Below, piece after piece: positions 46,785 to 55,176 of a DNA stretch of 64,000 nt (its first letter is position 1; each line of letters begins with the position of its first letter). The notes beneath the pieces were generated by a model. It did no database searches, was not told where the DNA came from, and saw nothing but the letters and a program-made list of their open reading frames with translations. Origin of the DNA: Sphingomonas aerolata (GTDB lineage Bacteria > Pseudomonadota > Alphaproteobacteria > Sphingomonadales > Sphingomonadaceae); NCBI RefSeq assembly GCF_003046295.1, contig NZ_PZZN01000001.1, positions 1,322,812 to 1,386,811 of the forward strand, in the 5' to 3' direction. Made by a program: the position numbers and the translations under genes.

Positions 46785-47444
46785 TCAGCGATAGAAGACG
46801 TGGTTGCCGATCGAAGCGACCTTGATCACGCGGCCCGCGGGGCGGCGATCGGCGGTATTGAAATACAGTGCCTTCTCGGCCGGGCTGTTCCACGCATCGG
46901 CCAGTGCGACCTTCGCGACGGCGATGGCGGTGCGGTACGACGTGCCCTTGTTGATCGCGGGGATCTGGCCGCCGCGAACAAAGCTGAACTGGCCGCGCTG
47001 CTTGACGACGTCGCAGACGTCGGCGGGGAAGCGGCCCGACTTGGCGCGGTTGATGATGACTTCGGCGACGGCGAGCTGACCGGTGAGCGGCTCGCCCTTG
47101 GATTCAAAATAGATGGCGCCGGCAAGGCACTGGAGCGCTTCGTCGGCGGCGGCGCTATCCTGCGCGGCAACGGCCTGGGCAAGCGTTTCGAATTCTTCGT
47201 CTTCGATTTCGGCCGACGTCGGGACGGCGGTCTGTGCAGCGGGCTCGACGGCGGTGACAGGCGTCACGGCGGGAACGGTCTGCGGAACATTCTGAGAGGA
47301 GAGGGCGTTTAGATTTGCGAGTGCGGTAAGGCTGGCGGTCGAGCGATCGACGCCGGTCGCCTGGCTGGGCGCGCTGTTGCCGAACAGGCCGGCGAGAGAG
47401 AAGGTCATGACCGCAATCGTTGCGGCCCGCTGCAAAATCGTCAT
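46785..47444 (-). CDS. SleB-type cell wall hydrolase
   Basis: 219 residues. A signal-like N-terminus (AATIAVMTFSLAGLFG) and an Ala/Pro/Val-rich spacer (about 25-110) precede a C-terminal hydrolase domain: CLAGAIYFESKGEPLTGQLA (catalytic Glu about 115), VAEVIINRAKSGRFP and RGQFSFVRGG, as in SleB/CwlJ lytic enzymes. In Gram-negative bacteria these remodel peptidoglycan in the periplasm. The TTG/ATG starts agree on 47444 (ATG). The gene stands alone between mmcB and the DUF1491 gene on the same strand. Confidence 0.9.
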   Translation of the reverse strand: MTILQRAATIAVMTFSLAGLFGNSAPSQATGVDRSTASLTALANLNALSSQNVPQTVPAVTPVTAVEPAAQTAVPTSAEIEDEEFETLAQAVAAQDSAAADEALQCLAGAIYFESKGEPLTGQLAVAEVIINRAKSGRFPADVCDVVKQRGQFSFVRGGQIPAINKGTSYRTAIAVAKVALADAWNSPAEKALYFNTADRRPAGRVIKVASIGNHVFYR

Positions 47445-47597
47445 TCAAACTTATTCAGATGCGGTTGGACCACGGAACCAATCGTACGAGCCGATCGTCC
47501 AGGCATCCCCCCGACTGCGTAACTGATCCGGATCGCACCCGTCCCAGCACAACGCCAATCAATGTTGAATATCCCCTCTATCGGGGGGACTTTGGAG

Positions 47598-47924
47598 TCA
47601 ATCGGCCAGGATCGTTTCAGCGGCGAACCGTTCCGCCGCTGCGACATCCACCTCGATCACCCAGAGATCCGGGTCGCTCGACCGCCGTCGACGCCAATAG
47701 CCGTCGAGGTCTTCGGGCGGAGTCGAGTCGATCAGTGCCGTTCGCCCATCGGCGCCGATCCCGCGCTCGAGTAGGCGGGGCAGGGCGCCCCGATCGATGG
47801 CGACCACGAGGATTGCGCCGCCCTGTGCGTCCCCTTTGGCGAGCACCGCACCAAAACCGCCCGCGTCGTTGACCCGTCGGAGCAGCGCGCTGACGAGGAC
47901 GCCGCTGGGAAGGCGGTCGCTCAT
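47598..47924 (-). CDS. DUF1491 family protein
   Basis: 108 residues. VSALLRRVNDAGGFGAVLAK and GDAQGGAILVVAIDRG followed by an FDPDLWVIEVD-like segment (SDPDLWVIEVDVAAAERF) are the DUF1491 pattern, found almost only in alphaproteobacteria. The function is unknown. It begins 10 bp after the end of the ptsN-PaaI pair, so it could belong to that minus-strand transcript. Confidence 0.85.
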   Translation of the reverse strand: MSDRLPSGVLVSALLRRVNDAGGFGAVLAKGDAQGGAILVVAIDRGALPRLLERGIGADGRTALIDSTPPEDLDGYWRRRRSSDPDLWVIEVDVAAAERFAAETILAD

Positions 47925-47934
47925 CGCAGGACCA

Positions 47935-48414
47935 TCACGGCAGCGGACGCGGCGAGACGCGGTATCCGGGAAGCCCGGCCAAGGCGATCCGCGAGCGCAT
48001 GAACGTACCCGTCCCCCGCGCCGCCTCCTCCCCCTCGGCGTCGATCAGCCGGGCATCGGCGACGAACACGCGGCGCTTCCCGCTGATCCAGCGGCCTTCG
48101 GCGATGACCGGCCCCGCCTTTAACGGGCGGGTCAGCAACAGGTTGAACGCGGTCGTCAGGAGAAAGCGATCGGTGACGAGGCTGTTTGCGGCATAGAAGG
48201 CGGCATCGTCGAGCATCTTGAAATAGCTCGTCCCATGCGCGGCACCGCCGGCATGATAATGACGTTCGTCGATCGTGAACCGGATCCGCGCAACACCGGC
48301 CTCCGGTATCTCGAGCGTCGATTCGAAGAAGCGGTTGATCGGCGCACAGGCGTAGAGCGATTCGAGCGCACGAAAATGCGCCTCGGCGCCGGCGGAGGCC
48401 AGTTCAGGCGGCAT
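47935..48414 (-). CDS. PaaI family thioesterase (hotdog fold)
   Basis: 159 residues. HYHAGGAAHGTSYFKMLDDA (about residues 50-69) is the hotdog active-site region with HG-x-x-x-F-x-x-x-D-D. Strands LLTRPLKAGPVIAEGRWISG and RRVFVADARLIDAEG follow, as in PaaI/YiiD acyl-CoA thioesterases. The acyl substrate is unknown. ATG 48414 (MPPELASAG) is chosen; it overlaps the ptsN end by 11 bp. Longer in-frame starts duplicate ptsN sequence and are rejected. Confidence 0.87.
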   Translation of the reverse strand: MPPELASAGAEAHFRALESLYACAPINRFFESTLEIPEAGVARIRFTIDERHYHAGGAAHGTSYFKMLDDAAFYAANSLVTDRFLLTTAFNLLLTRPLKAGPVIAEGRWISGKRRVFVADARLIDAEGEEAARGTGTFMRSRIALAGLPGYRVSPRPLP

Positions 48415-48880
48415 CACGGACCGCATCGGCGGTGAACAGCGCATAGAGCGCATCGGTCGAGCCTGCACCGCGCAGCTTGTCGAGGAACAGCTTGTCGCGC
48501 AGCCGACGCGATATCCGGGCAAGCGCCTTCAGGTGAACCGCACCCGCGTCGGTCGGCGACAGCAACATGAAGACGAGATCGACGGGCAGATCGTCGACGG
48601 CCTGAAAATCGATCGGCTGCGCCAGTCGCGCGAACACCGCCGTGACCTGTGTCAGTCCGTCGAGCTTGGCATGCGGGATCGCGACACCACCGCCAAATCC
48701 CGTCGAGCCCAGCTTTTCGCGGGCAATCAGACGGTCCGCGATAGTTTTTGCGTCGCCTTCGACAATGTCGGCAGCAAGCGTGGCGACATGGTGAAGCACG
48801 GCCTTTTTGTTTGCCGCGACCATGCCGGTCAGGACCGCGTCCGGACGCAGCATATCACTGAAGTCATTCATGCTGTTCAT
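48404..48880 (-). CDS. ptsN: nitrogen-related phosphotransferase EIIA (PtsN)
   Basis: 158 residues with the EIIA-Ntr fold: STGFGGGVAIPHAKLDGL, whose His (about residue 65) is the phosphorylation site, and ALARISRRLRDKLF. PtsN is the terminal phosphate acceptor of the nitrogen PTS and regulates potassium, carbon and nitrogen functions by protein contact. It lies downstream of hpf, as in rpoN-hpf-ptsN loci, although rpoN is not here. ATG 48880 is listed; ATG 48871 is possible. Confidence 0.93.
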   Translation of the reverse strand: MNSMNDFSDMLRPDAVLTGMVAANKKAVLHHVATLAADIVEGDAKTIADRLIAREKLGSTGFGGGVAIPHAKLDGLTQVTAVFARLAQPIDFQAVDDLPVDLVFMLLSPTDAGAVHLKALARISRRLRDKLFLDKLRGAGSTDALYALFTADAVRDAA

Positions 48881-48972
48881 GTCTCAAAGCGCCCCCGCAC
48901 GCCCCGCCTTAACGGTTTGCACGGGGGCGTAAAGCGCAGCGTCACAACAGCTGTTGCGGCTCGCGCGCTCTA

Positions 48973-49569
48973 TTATGGTGCGGCGGATGCGGAGCGTTGC
49001 GGTTCGACCCAGCCGATCGTGCCGTCACCGCGGCGATAGACCATGTTATGCGCGCCAGTACCCGCATTCATGAACAATAGTGCGGCTGTATTGCGAAGAT
49101 CCAGCATCATCACCGCGTCGGATACGCTGGCCTCGGGGATGTCGACGCGCGTCTCGGCAATGATCAGGGGCGCATCGGGGGCATCGTCCTCGGTGACCTG
49201 CTCCTGAAACAGCGTATAGCTTGCATTGTCATAGCCGTTGCTCTCCGCGATCGCCACGGCTTCACCGGCATGACGATCCTTCAGGCGACGCATATAGCGG
49301 CGAAGCTGGGTTTCGATCTTGGCCGCGGCGCTGTCGAACGCGGCACGGGCGTCATAGGCATCGGCGTGGCCCTTGAGCACCAGCCCCTTCATGACATGCG
49401 CGACGATATCGCATTTGAAGCCGGCATCATGCGGCCCCTTGCCGAACGTGACCTCGGCGGAAATGGCGCGCGAGAAATACTTGTCGGCGATACCCTGGAG
49501 TCGGTCTTCCACATGGCTGTTGAGCGCATCGCCAGTGGCGACCTGATGACCAGAAATCCGGATATCCAT
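48973..49569 (-). CDS. hpf: ribosome hibernation promoting factor, long form
   Basis: 198 residues. The N-terminal HPF/RaiA domain begins MDIRISGHQVATGDALNSHV and runs to about 105. A linker leads to the long-form C-terminal domain, RVDIPEASVSDAVMMLDLRN then ALLFMNAGTGAHNMVYRR (about 148-190). Long HPF dimerises 70S ribosomes into 100S particles in stationary phase. It is followed by ptsN on the same strand after 92 bp. Complete and typical in size. Confidence 0.95.
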   Translation of the reverse strand: MDIRISGHQVATGDALNSHVEDRLQGIADKYFSRAISAEVTFGKGPHDAGFKCDIVAHVMKGLVLKGHADAYDARAAFDSAAAKIETQLRRYMRRLKDRHAGEAVAIAESNGYDNASYTLFQEQVTEDDAPDAPLIIAETRVDIPEASVSDAVMMLDLRNTAALLFMNAGTGAHNMVYRRGDGTIGWVEPQRSASAAP

Positions 49570-49618
49570 TATCGTCTCCTTCTCATCGGACGGTCCTATT
49601 GGCTCCGTCCGCCCGGCG

Positions 49619-50311
49619 TCATCCGGACGCCACGGCCCCCCAAATCGGATCCTTGATCCCCTTCATAAACGCGGCATGGGCCGCAAGGTCTCCCTCGCTG
49701 ACCGTGAAAACACGTGGTTGCCGAACGACACGAGGCGCCGGTGCGACGACCGGAGTCGCAGCGGTGACGGTCCGCTCGCTGAGCAGGCCAAGACCGATCT
49801 GGCGACCACCCAACAGCTCGACATAGACCTGCGCCAGAAGCTGCGCGTCGAGCAGCGCGCCGTGGAGAACGCGGTGACTCCGATCGATCCCGAACCGCGA
49901 ACACAGCGCATCAAGCGAATGCTTCGCGCCCGGATGACGGCTGCGGGCGATCTGCAGCGTATCGATCATCCGGTTCAGGTGAATGATCGGCCGTCCGCAT
50001 TTGACGAGTTCGCCGTTGAGAAACGAGAAATCGAAGCTCGCATTATGTGCGATCATCGGCGCATCGCCGACGAAATCGAGCAGGTCCGCCACGCCCTCGC
50101 CGAACCGCGGCTTGTCGGCGAGAAACGCCTGGCTCAGCCCGTGGACGTTGAACGCCTCGACCGGCATGTCGCGTTCGGGATGGTAATAGGCGTGGAAGGT
50201 ACGCCCGGTCTCGACCCGGTTGACCATCTCGACACAGCCGATCTCGACCATGCGATCGCCACCGGAAAAGCTGAGGCCGGTGGTTTCGGTATCGAAGACG
50301 ATCTCACGCAT
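49619..50311 (-). CDS. dnaQ: DNA polymerase III epsilon subunit (proofreading exonuclease)
   Basis: About 230 residues. A DEDDh exonuclease: ExoI REIVFDTETTGLSFSG (residues 2-17), ExoII IAHNASFDFSFLN and ExoIII HRVLHGALLDAQLLAQVYVE. The C-terminal tail is Val/Arg-rich and contacts the polymerase subunit. It proofreads the replication fork. ATG 50311 gives the usual N-terminus; a GTG at 50332 would add seven residues and overlap coaE. It lies next to coaE and aroE, the conserved origin-proximal group of alphaproteobacteria. Confidence 0.95.
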   Translation of the reverse strand: MREIVFDTETTGLSFSGGDRMVEIGCVEMVNRVETGRTFHAYYHPERDMPVEAFNVHGLSQAFLADKPRFGEGVADLLDFVGDAPMIAHNASFDFSFLNGELVKCGRPIIHLNRMIDTLQIARSRHPGAKHSLDALCSRFGIDRSHRVLHGALLDAQLLAQVYVELLGGRQIGLGLLSERTVTAATPVVAPAPRVVRQPRVFTVSEGDLAAHAAFMKGIKDPIWGAVASG

Positions 50312-50318
50312 CCGGCTG

Positions 50319-50906
50319 TTATCGGCGCTCACGTCCCGTCACGCAAGCGATCACCGCACGAACCTGCGCGCGGGTTTTGTCGAAACTCGTGTCGGTGCGA
50401 ATGACATGATCGGCACGCGCGCGTTTCTCGGAATCGGGTGTCTGGCGGGCGAGGATCGCGGCGAAACGCTCGGCGGTCATGCCGGGGCGGGCGAGCACGC
50501 GGGCACGCTGGACATCGGCGGCGGCGGTCACGACGACGATGCAGTCGACGCGCGCGTCACCGCCGGTTTCGAACAACAGCGGCACGTCGAACACGACCAG
50601 TGCGCCGGCATGAGAATCGAGAAACGCCTGACGCTCCTCACCGACCGCGGGATGCACGATCGCCTCGAGACGGCGGATCGCGGCGTCGTCGCCGAACACC
50701 GCCGCGCCCAATCTTGCGCGGTCGACGGCACCGTCATGGACAGTGCCGGGAAACGCGGCGCCGATCGGGTCGACGAGTCGGCCGCCGATACTCTGCAGCT
50801 TGTGGACCGTCGCATCGGCGTCGAAGACGGGGACGCCTTCCTCCGCGAACATCGCGGCGACCGCGGATTTGCCCATGCCGATCGATCCGGTAAGCCCGAC
50901 GATCAT
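50319..50906 (-). CDS. coaE: dephospho-CoA kinase
   Basis: 195 residues. The P-loop [17 protein letters not shown] (residues 4-20) and [13 protein letters not shown] (the conserved DAD) identify CoaE, which phosphorylates dephospho-CoA in the last step of CoA synthesis. [14 protein letters not shown] is the second family motif. The start overlaps the aroE stop by 4 bp and dnaQ follows after 7 bp, so aroE-coaE-dnaQ form one minus-strand unit. Confidence 0.95.
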   Translation of the reverse strand: MIVGLTGSIGMGKSAVAAMFAEEGVPVFDADATVHKLQSIGGRLVDPIGAAFPGTVHDGAVDRARLGAAVFGDDAAIRRLEAIVHPAVGEERQAFLDSHAGALVVFDVPLLFETGGDARVDCIVVVTAAADVQRARVLARPGMTAERFAAILARQTPDSEKRARADHVIRTDTSFDKTRAQVRAVIACVTGRERR

Positions 50907-51718
50907 GCGGTGAGCAGCGCGCGCAAGGCCTCGTCGCGGTCCCGCGGAGGTTCCACGTGGAACAAAATCTCGAACGCGACCGCCGCCTGGCCGATGAGCA
51001 TTTCGAGCCCGTCGACGGTTTCGAGATCGCGCGCGCGGGCGGCCTTGAGCAGTCCGGTCTCGAGCGGCGAATAGACGATGTCATAGACGAGCGAGTCGGG
51101 ATCGAGCGCGCCGAGATCGAGGTCGAGGGGCGGCTGACCGGCCATGCCGAGGATGCTCGCATTGACCAGCAGCCGCGAAGGCGGGACCGCCGGGCCGATC
51201 GGCAGCGCCTGTCCCTTGAGCTTGAATGTCGACAGCAACGCCGCCGCCTTCAGAGGATTGCGGTTGAGGATCGTTACCGGGCCGACGCCCATGCGCGACA
51301 GCGCGAACAGGATCGCGCGCGCCGCGCCGCCTGCACCGATCACGGTGACGGGCTGGCCGGCGATATCGAGATCATCGATCGGCGCCCAGAACCCCGCAGC
51401 ATCGGTATTCGTACCGATGCAGTCGCCGGTGGAGTTGCGGAAGACGGTATTGATCGCGCCGATCGAACCCCGGACGTCGCCGGGGTCGGACACGTGGTCG
51501 AGCGCCGCCAGCTTGTGCGGCATGGTGATATTGCACCCCCGCCAGGCGGGATCGCTCTTCCGCTCGGCGAAATAGGCGGGAAGCTCTTCCGCGGTGACGT
51601 GCTTGTGCCGGTACTCGGCGTCGATCCCGAGCGCGTCGAGCCAGAAGCCGTGGATCAGCGGCGATTTCGATTGGGCGATCGGATCGCCGATCACTTCAGC
51701 ATAGGGGCGAGGGGTCAT
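50903..51718 (-). CDS. aroE: shikimate dehydrogenase
   Basis: 271 residues. The shikimate-binding start is [17 protein letters not shown] (residues 10-26). [13 protein letters not shown] contains the catalytic Lys, the NADP motif is [15 protein letters not shown] (about 125-139), and the end [16 protein letters not shown] is typical. It reduces 3-dehydroshikimate. Near the C-terminus the peptide LFHVEPPR is encoded by a parS site (50949-50964), so this segment of the protein is shaped by a DNA-binding requirement. Confidence 0.95.
   Translation of the reverse strand: MTPRPYAEVIGDPIAQSKSPLIHGFWLDALGIDAEYRHKHVTAEELPAYFAERKSDPAWRGCNITMPHKLAALDHVSDPGDVRGSIGAINTVFRNSTGDCIGTNTDAAGFWAPIDDLDIAGQPVTVIGAGGAARAILFALSRMGVGPVTILNRNPLKAAALLSTFKLKGQALPIGPAVPPSRLLVNASILGMAGQPPLDLDLGALDPDSLVYDIVYSPLETGLLKAARARDLETVDGLEMLIGQAAVAFEILFHVEPPRDRDEALRALLTA
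50949..50964. promoter_or_regulatory. parS centromere-like site, 15 of 16 matches
   Basis: GGTTCCACGTGGAACA differs from the perfect parS palindrome TGTTCCACGTGGAACA only at the first base. It lies inside the aroE 3' end, about 2.3 kb left of oriC. ParB binds such sites and spreads from them. Confidence 0.8.
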
Positions 51719-51843
51719 TCAGAGCTCCATAAGATCCCGGGCTGGCTGGCCGGCGTTCGACGCCGCCACCGCGCATCGATCGCGTGTAATCGATACCGCC
51801 GGGATTGCCAGACGAACGCCGATGCCCGTCAGCGGCCCACGTG

Positions 51844-52437
51844 CTAGGCGGGGAGTGCACCGCGTGTGCGGAGAAAATCGAGCACGTTCAGCAGCGGCAT
51901 GCCGAGAACGGTGAACTGGCTGCCGTCGATCTTCGTGAAGAGCTGCGCGCCCGGACCCTCGATCCGGTAACAGCCGACGCACCCCGCGATCGCCGGCCAC
52001 TCGGCTTCGAGATAGGTTTCGATGAAGGCGTCGGACAGCGGCCGGACATGCATCCGCGCACGCTCGACATGGCGCCACACCGGTCGGCCATTCTCCGCGA
52101 TGACCGCCGCGCTCCACAGGTCATGATGCGTGCCCGACATCCGTCGCAGATGCGCGGCCGCGTCATCGCGATCGACCGGTTTGTCGAGGATCGTGCCGTC
52201 CTCCAGCGCGACGAGCGAGTCGCTGCCAAGGACGAGATGCCCCGGCATCCGCGCCGAGACCTTCGTCGCCTTGAGCTCGGCAAGCGCGTCGGCAAGATCT
52301 CGGGGTGACAGCGCGACCAGGGCTGCCTTGGCTGCATCCTCATCGACACCTGCAAAGGTCGCATCGAACGCGACGCCCGCCGCGGTGAGCATCGCGCGAC
52401 GCGACGCACTCTGCGACGCGAGAATCAGCAGGCTCAT
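51844..52437 (-). CDS. maf: Maf family nucleoside triphosphate pyrophosphatase
   Basis: 197 residues. LILASQSASRRAMLTAAGV (residues 4-22) is the Maf signature, followed by GVDEDAAKAA, VLGSDSLVALEDG and GCYRIEGPGAQLF. Maf proteins hydrolyse non-canonical nucleotides and affect division arrest. ATG 52437 is favoured; the frame runs to 52461. It shares a 4-bp overlap with the upstream ppsR gene. A 125-bp spacer without features separates it from aroE. Confidence 0.93.
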   Translation of the reverse strand: MSLLILASQSASRRAMLTAAGVAFDATFAGVDEDAAKAALVALSPRDLADALAELKATKVSARMPGHLVLGSDSLVALEDGTILDKPVDRDDAAAHLRRMSGTHHDLWSAAVIAENGRPVWRHVERARMHVRPLSDAFIETYLEAEWPAIAGCVGCYRIEGPGAQLFTKIDGSQFTVLGMPLLNVLDFLRTRGALPA

Positions 52438-53249
52438 GCCTCGGGTCGGCGCTGGTTGCACAGCGCGATGATCGCCGCCGCGGTTTCCTCGATCGACCGC
52501 CGTGTCACGTCGATCACCGGCCAGCCATTGTCCGCGAACATCCGCCGCGCAAAGGCGAGTTCGCGCATCACGGCCTCTTCCTCGACATAGGAGGTGTCCG
52601 GTGCCTGATGCAGCGACAGCAGACGGTTGCGTCGCACCTGAATCAGCCGGTCGGCGCTGGTCGTCAGCCCCACGATCAGCGGCTTTCGCAAGGCGTAGAG
52701 GATCTTCGGCGGCGGGCTTTCGACGACGATCGGGATATTGGCAGTCTTGTAGCCGCGATTGGCGAGGTAGATCGAGGTCGGCGTCTTCGACGAGCGCGAG
52801 ACGCCGGCGAGGACGATGTCAGCCTCCTCCCATTCTTCCCACGCGATCCCGTCGTCATGCGCGATCGTCCACTGGATCGCGTCGACGCGCGCGAAATAGG
52901 CGGCGTCGAGGACGTGCTGGCGACCCGGCCGCGCCTTGGCCTGCTGACCCAGCAGTCCCGACAGCGCATCGTTGACCGGATCGAGCGGCGCGACCGCGGG
53001 GAGACCAAGCGCAAGGCAGCGTTGTTCGAGGATCCGCCGCGTCGCGGGGTTCACCAGGGTGAAGATCACGAGCCCGGGATTCTGCGCGACCTCCTGAAGG
53101 ATGCGCTCGAGATGTGCCTCGGTGCGGACCATCGGCCAGAAATGGCGGACGGTCTCGACATCGTCATATTGCGCGAGCGCGGCCTTGGCGATGTTCTCCA
53201 GCGTCTCGCCCGTCGAGTCCGACAGCAGGTGAAGATGGAGCCGTATCAT
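52434..53249 (-). CDS. ppsR: pyruvate, water dikinase regulatory protein (DUF299 kinase/pyrophosphorylase)
   Basis: About 271 residues. RLHLHLLSDSTGETLENIAK (residues 3-22) and the P-loop-like AGVSRSSKTPTSIYLANRGY (about 146-165) are diagnostic of the PpsR/PDRP family, which switches PEP synthetase or PPDK by ADP-dependent phosphorylation and pyrophosphorolysis. Starts at 53279, 53258 and 53249 are possible; 53249 begins at the conserved MIRLHLHLL, with AGGG about ten bases before. It is the gene flanking oriC on the left, transcribed away from it. Confidence 0.93.
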   Translation of the reverse strand: MIRLHLHLLSDSTGETLENIAKAALAQYDDVETVRHFWPMVRTEAHLERILQEVAQNPGLVIFTLVNPATRRILEQRCLALGLPAVAPLDPVNDALSGLLGQQAKARPGRQHVLDAAYFARVDAIQWTIAHDDGIAWEEWEEADIVLAGVSRSSKTPTSIYLANRGYKTANIPIVVESPPPKILYALRKPLIVGLTTSADRLIQVRRNRLLSLHQAPDTSYVEEEAVMRELAFARRMFADNGWPVIDVTRRSIEETAAAIIALCNQRRPEA

Positions 53250-53279
53250 AGGTCGCATAGCCCTGCCGCGAGGGGCCAT

Positions 53280-53577
53280 CGGAATGAATCTGTGGATAAC
53301 ATGCGGATAAGGGCTAGCGTAACTCACGCCTCCCGCCAAGCGGGCCGGTCGCTGTGGATAAGTCACCCTTTATCCACAGGGCCGCGCACAGCCCGAAAAG
53401 TTATCCACAGGCTGTGGGTTGCGGGAACGGTTGAATCGAATCAGCGCGTTTGTACGGGTGTGCAGAGGTCAAGCTGTTGGCATTTCCGGGATCACCGCAT
53501 AAGTCCCGTGATCAACCGCCCAACCACTGCAACAACCTCTTTCTTGAATCTTCTTATAGTAGAAGAAGGGTGCTCCG
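53280..53577. other. oriC: probable chromosomal replication origin (oriC)
   Basis: A 298-bp gene-free spacer between ppsR and hemE. It carries four perfect DnaA boxes TTATCCACA: 53291-53299 (minus), 53353-53361 (minus), 53370-53378 (plus) and 53401-53409 (plus), plus a one-mismatch box at 53302-53310. Four GANTC sites (CcrM methylation targets) lie at 53286, 53433, 53438 and 53546. An AT-rich stretch follows at about 53536-53566 next to hemE, suitable as an unwinding element. An origin beside hemE is known in Caulobacter and other alphaproteobacteria. parS sites and parAB lie nearby. Confidence 0.88.
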
Positions 53578-54627
53578 CTGACCGATCCGACCCCCAATGT
53601 GCCGACCTTCAAGCCGCTTCTGGCGACGTTGCGCGGCGACCGTCAGGCGACCCCGCCGCTGTGGCTGATGCGCCAGGCCGGGCGCTATCTTCCCGAATAT
53701 CGCGCGCTCAGAGCGGAAAAGGGCGGGTTCCTCGCGCTCGCGACCGATCCCAAAGCCGCGGCGGAGGTGACGCTGCAGCCGATCCGCCGGTTCGGCTTCG
53801 ACGGCTCGATCCTGTTCTCGGACATCCTGATGATTCCCTGGGCGCTGGGGCAGGATCTGAGCTTCGGGGTGGGCGAGGGGCCGCGGCTCGAACCCGCGCT
53901 GGTCGATCATGCGCTCGATCGCCTGCAGTCGGTGCCGGAGCGGCTGGAGCCGGTCTACGAGACCGTCACGCGGGTTGCCGAGGCCTTGCCGCCCGAGACG
54001 ACGTTCCTGGGCTTTGCGGGGTCTCCCTGGACGGTTGCGACCTATATGGTGGCGGGCAAGGGCAGCAAGGATCAGGGCGAGACCCGGCGTTTCGCCTATC
54101 GCGATCCGACAGCCTTCGGCGCGATCATCGATGCGATCGCGGACAACACCGTCGAGTATCTCGTCCGCCAGATCGAGGCGGGGGTCGATGCGGTTCAGCT
54201 GTTCGACAGCTGGTCGGGATCGCTGTCGCCCGCGCAGTTCGAACGCTGGGTGATCGCGCCGACCGCGCGGATCATCGACGAACTCCATGCGCGCTGCCCC
54301 GGCGTGCCGGTGATCGGCTTTCCGAAGGGGGCAGGGGGCAAGCTCCCCGCCTATGCGCGCGAGACGGGTGCGGATGCAATCGGGCTCGACGAGACGGTCG
54401 ATCCGGTCTGGGCACACGCGTCACTGCCCGCCGACCTGCCGGTGCAGGGCAATCTCGATCCGCTCGCGCTGATCGCGGGCGGTGCGGATCTCGATGCCGC
54501 GATCGACCGGATCCTCGGGGCGTTCGGTGATCGTCCGCACGTCTTCAATCTGGGGCATGGTATCCTGCCCGACACGCCAATCACGCATGTCGAGCAACTG
54601 ATCGCCCGCGTCAGGAGCACGACATGA
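53578..54627 (+). CDS. hemE: uroporphyrinogen decarboxylase
   Basis: About 349 residues. PPLWLMRQAGRYLPEYRALR (about 28-47) is the HemE signature with the substrate-binding Arg residues. ILFSDILMIPWALGQDLSF, GFAGSPWTVATYM, IGFPKG and FNLGHGILPDTP are also family motifs. It converts uroporphyrinogen III to coproporphyrinogen III. The start appears to be CTG 53578: an excellent ribosome site AGAAGAAGGG ends 7 bases before it, whereas the first GTG (53599) is 28 bases away and no ATG is in frame. The stop overlaps hemJ by 4 bp. Confidence 0.93.
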   Translation: MTDPTPNVPTFKPLLATLRGDRQATPPLWLMRQAGRYLPEYRALRAEKGGFLALATDPKAAAEVTLQPIRRFGFDGSILFSDILMIPWALGQDLSFGVGEGPRLEPALVDHALDRLQSVPERLEPVYETVTRVAEALPPETTFLGFAGSPWTVATYMVAGKGSKDQGETRRFAYRDPTAFGAIIDAIADNTVEYLVRQIEAGVDAVQLFDSWSGSLSPAQFERWVIAPTARIIDELHARCPGVPVIGFPKGAGGKLPAYARETGADAIGLDETVDPVWAHASLPADLPVQGNLDPLALIAGGADLDAAIDRILGAFGDRPHVFNLGHGILPDTPITHVEQLIARVRSTT

Positions 54628-55085
54628 GCGGTTTTCTCGGGGCGGCCTATGACTGGGTGAAGGCCGCGCACCTGATCTTCGTGATCTTCTGGATGGCGGG
54701 GCTGTTCATGCTGCCGCGCTATCTCGTCTATCATCAGGAAGCGCTGGCCGCGGGCAATGCAGCCGAGGCGGCGAGCTGGATCGAGCGCGAGGGCAAGATC
54801 CGCAAGATCATCCTGACGCCGGCGATGATCGTCGTCTGGGTGCTGGGACTCGCGCTCGCGCTCAACCTCGGGCTGGCGGACGGCGCGCCGGGGCTGGGGT
54901 GGCTGCATCTCAAGCTGCTGCTGGTGTTCCTGCTGACGGGCTATCATGGCTGGACGGTCGGCTATGCGAAGAAGCTCGCGGCGGGGAAGCCGACGCTGAC
55001 GGGCAAGCAGTTGCGGATGCTCAATGAGATTCCTGCGCTGGCGGTGACGCTCATCGTCGTGCTGGTGATCGTCAAGCCGTTCTGA
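54624..55085 (+). CDS. hemJ: protoporphyrinogen oxidase HemJ
   Basis: 153 residues, four membrane helices. DWVKAAHLIFVIFWMAGLFM (about 11-30, with the conserved His) and LPRYLVYH are the HemJ (UPF0093) signature; WLHLKLLLVFLLTGYHGW carries further conserved His residues. HemJ oxidises protoporphyrinogen IX to protoporphyrin IX in organisms lacking HemG/HemY. Translational coupling to hemE (ATGA) makes a two-gene haem unit reading away from oriC. Confidence 0.93.
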   Translation: MSGFLGAAYDWVKAAHLIFVIFWMAGLFMLPRYLVYHQEALAAGNAAEAASWIEREGKIRKIILTPAMIVVWVLGLALALNLGLADGAPGLGWLHLKLLLVFLLTGYHGWTVGYAKKLAAGKPTLTGKQLRMLNEIPALAVTLIVVLVIVKPF

Positions 55086-55092
55086 CTCCCCA

Positions 55093-55176
55093 CGTCATCC
55101 TGGACTTGATCCAGGATCCAGAGCGGCGGAGGACACCGTTTGTGGCTCTGGATCCTGGGTCGAGCCCAGGATGACG
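55093..55176. repeat. long inverted repeat (REP-like), downstream of hemJ
   Basis: The arms CGTCATCCTGG...CCAGGATCCAGAG and CTCTGGATCCTGG...CCAGGATGACG form an 84-bp dyad with nested 8-11 bp stems. It starts 7 bp after the hemJ stop. GTCATCC-type palindromes of this form recur between genes in many alphaproteobacterial genomes. It may end the hemE-hemJ transcript or be a mobile palindrome. Confidence 0.65.

Noticed and set aside
53413..53421. A fifth strong DnaA box at TGTGGGTT
   Set aside because: It has more than one mismatch to TTATCCACA, so it is counted at most as a weak box.
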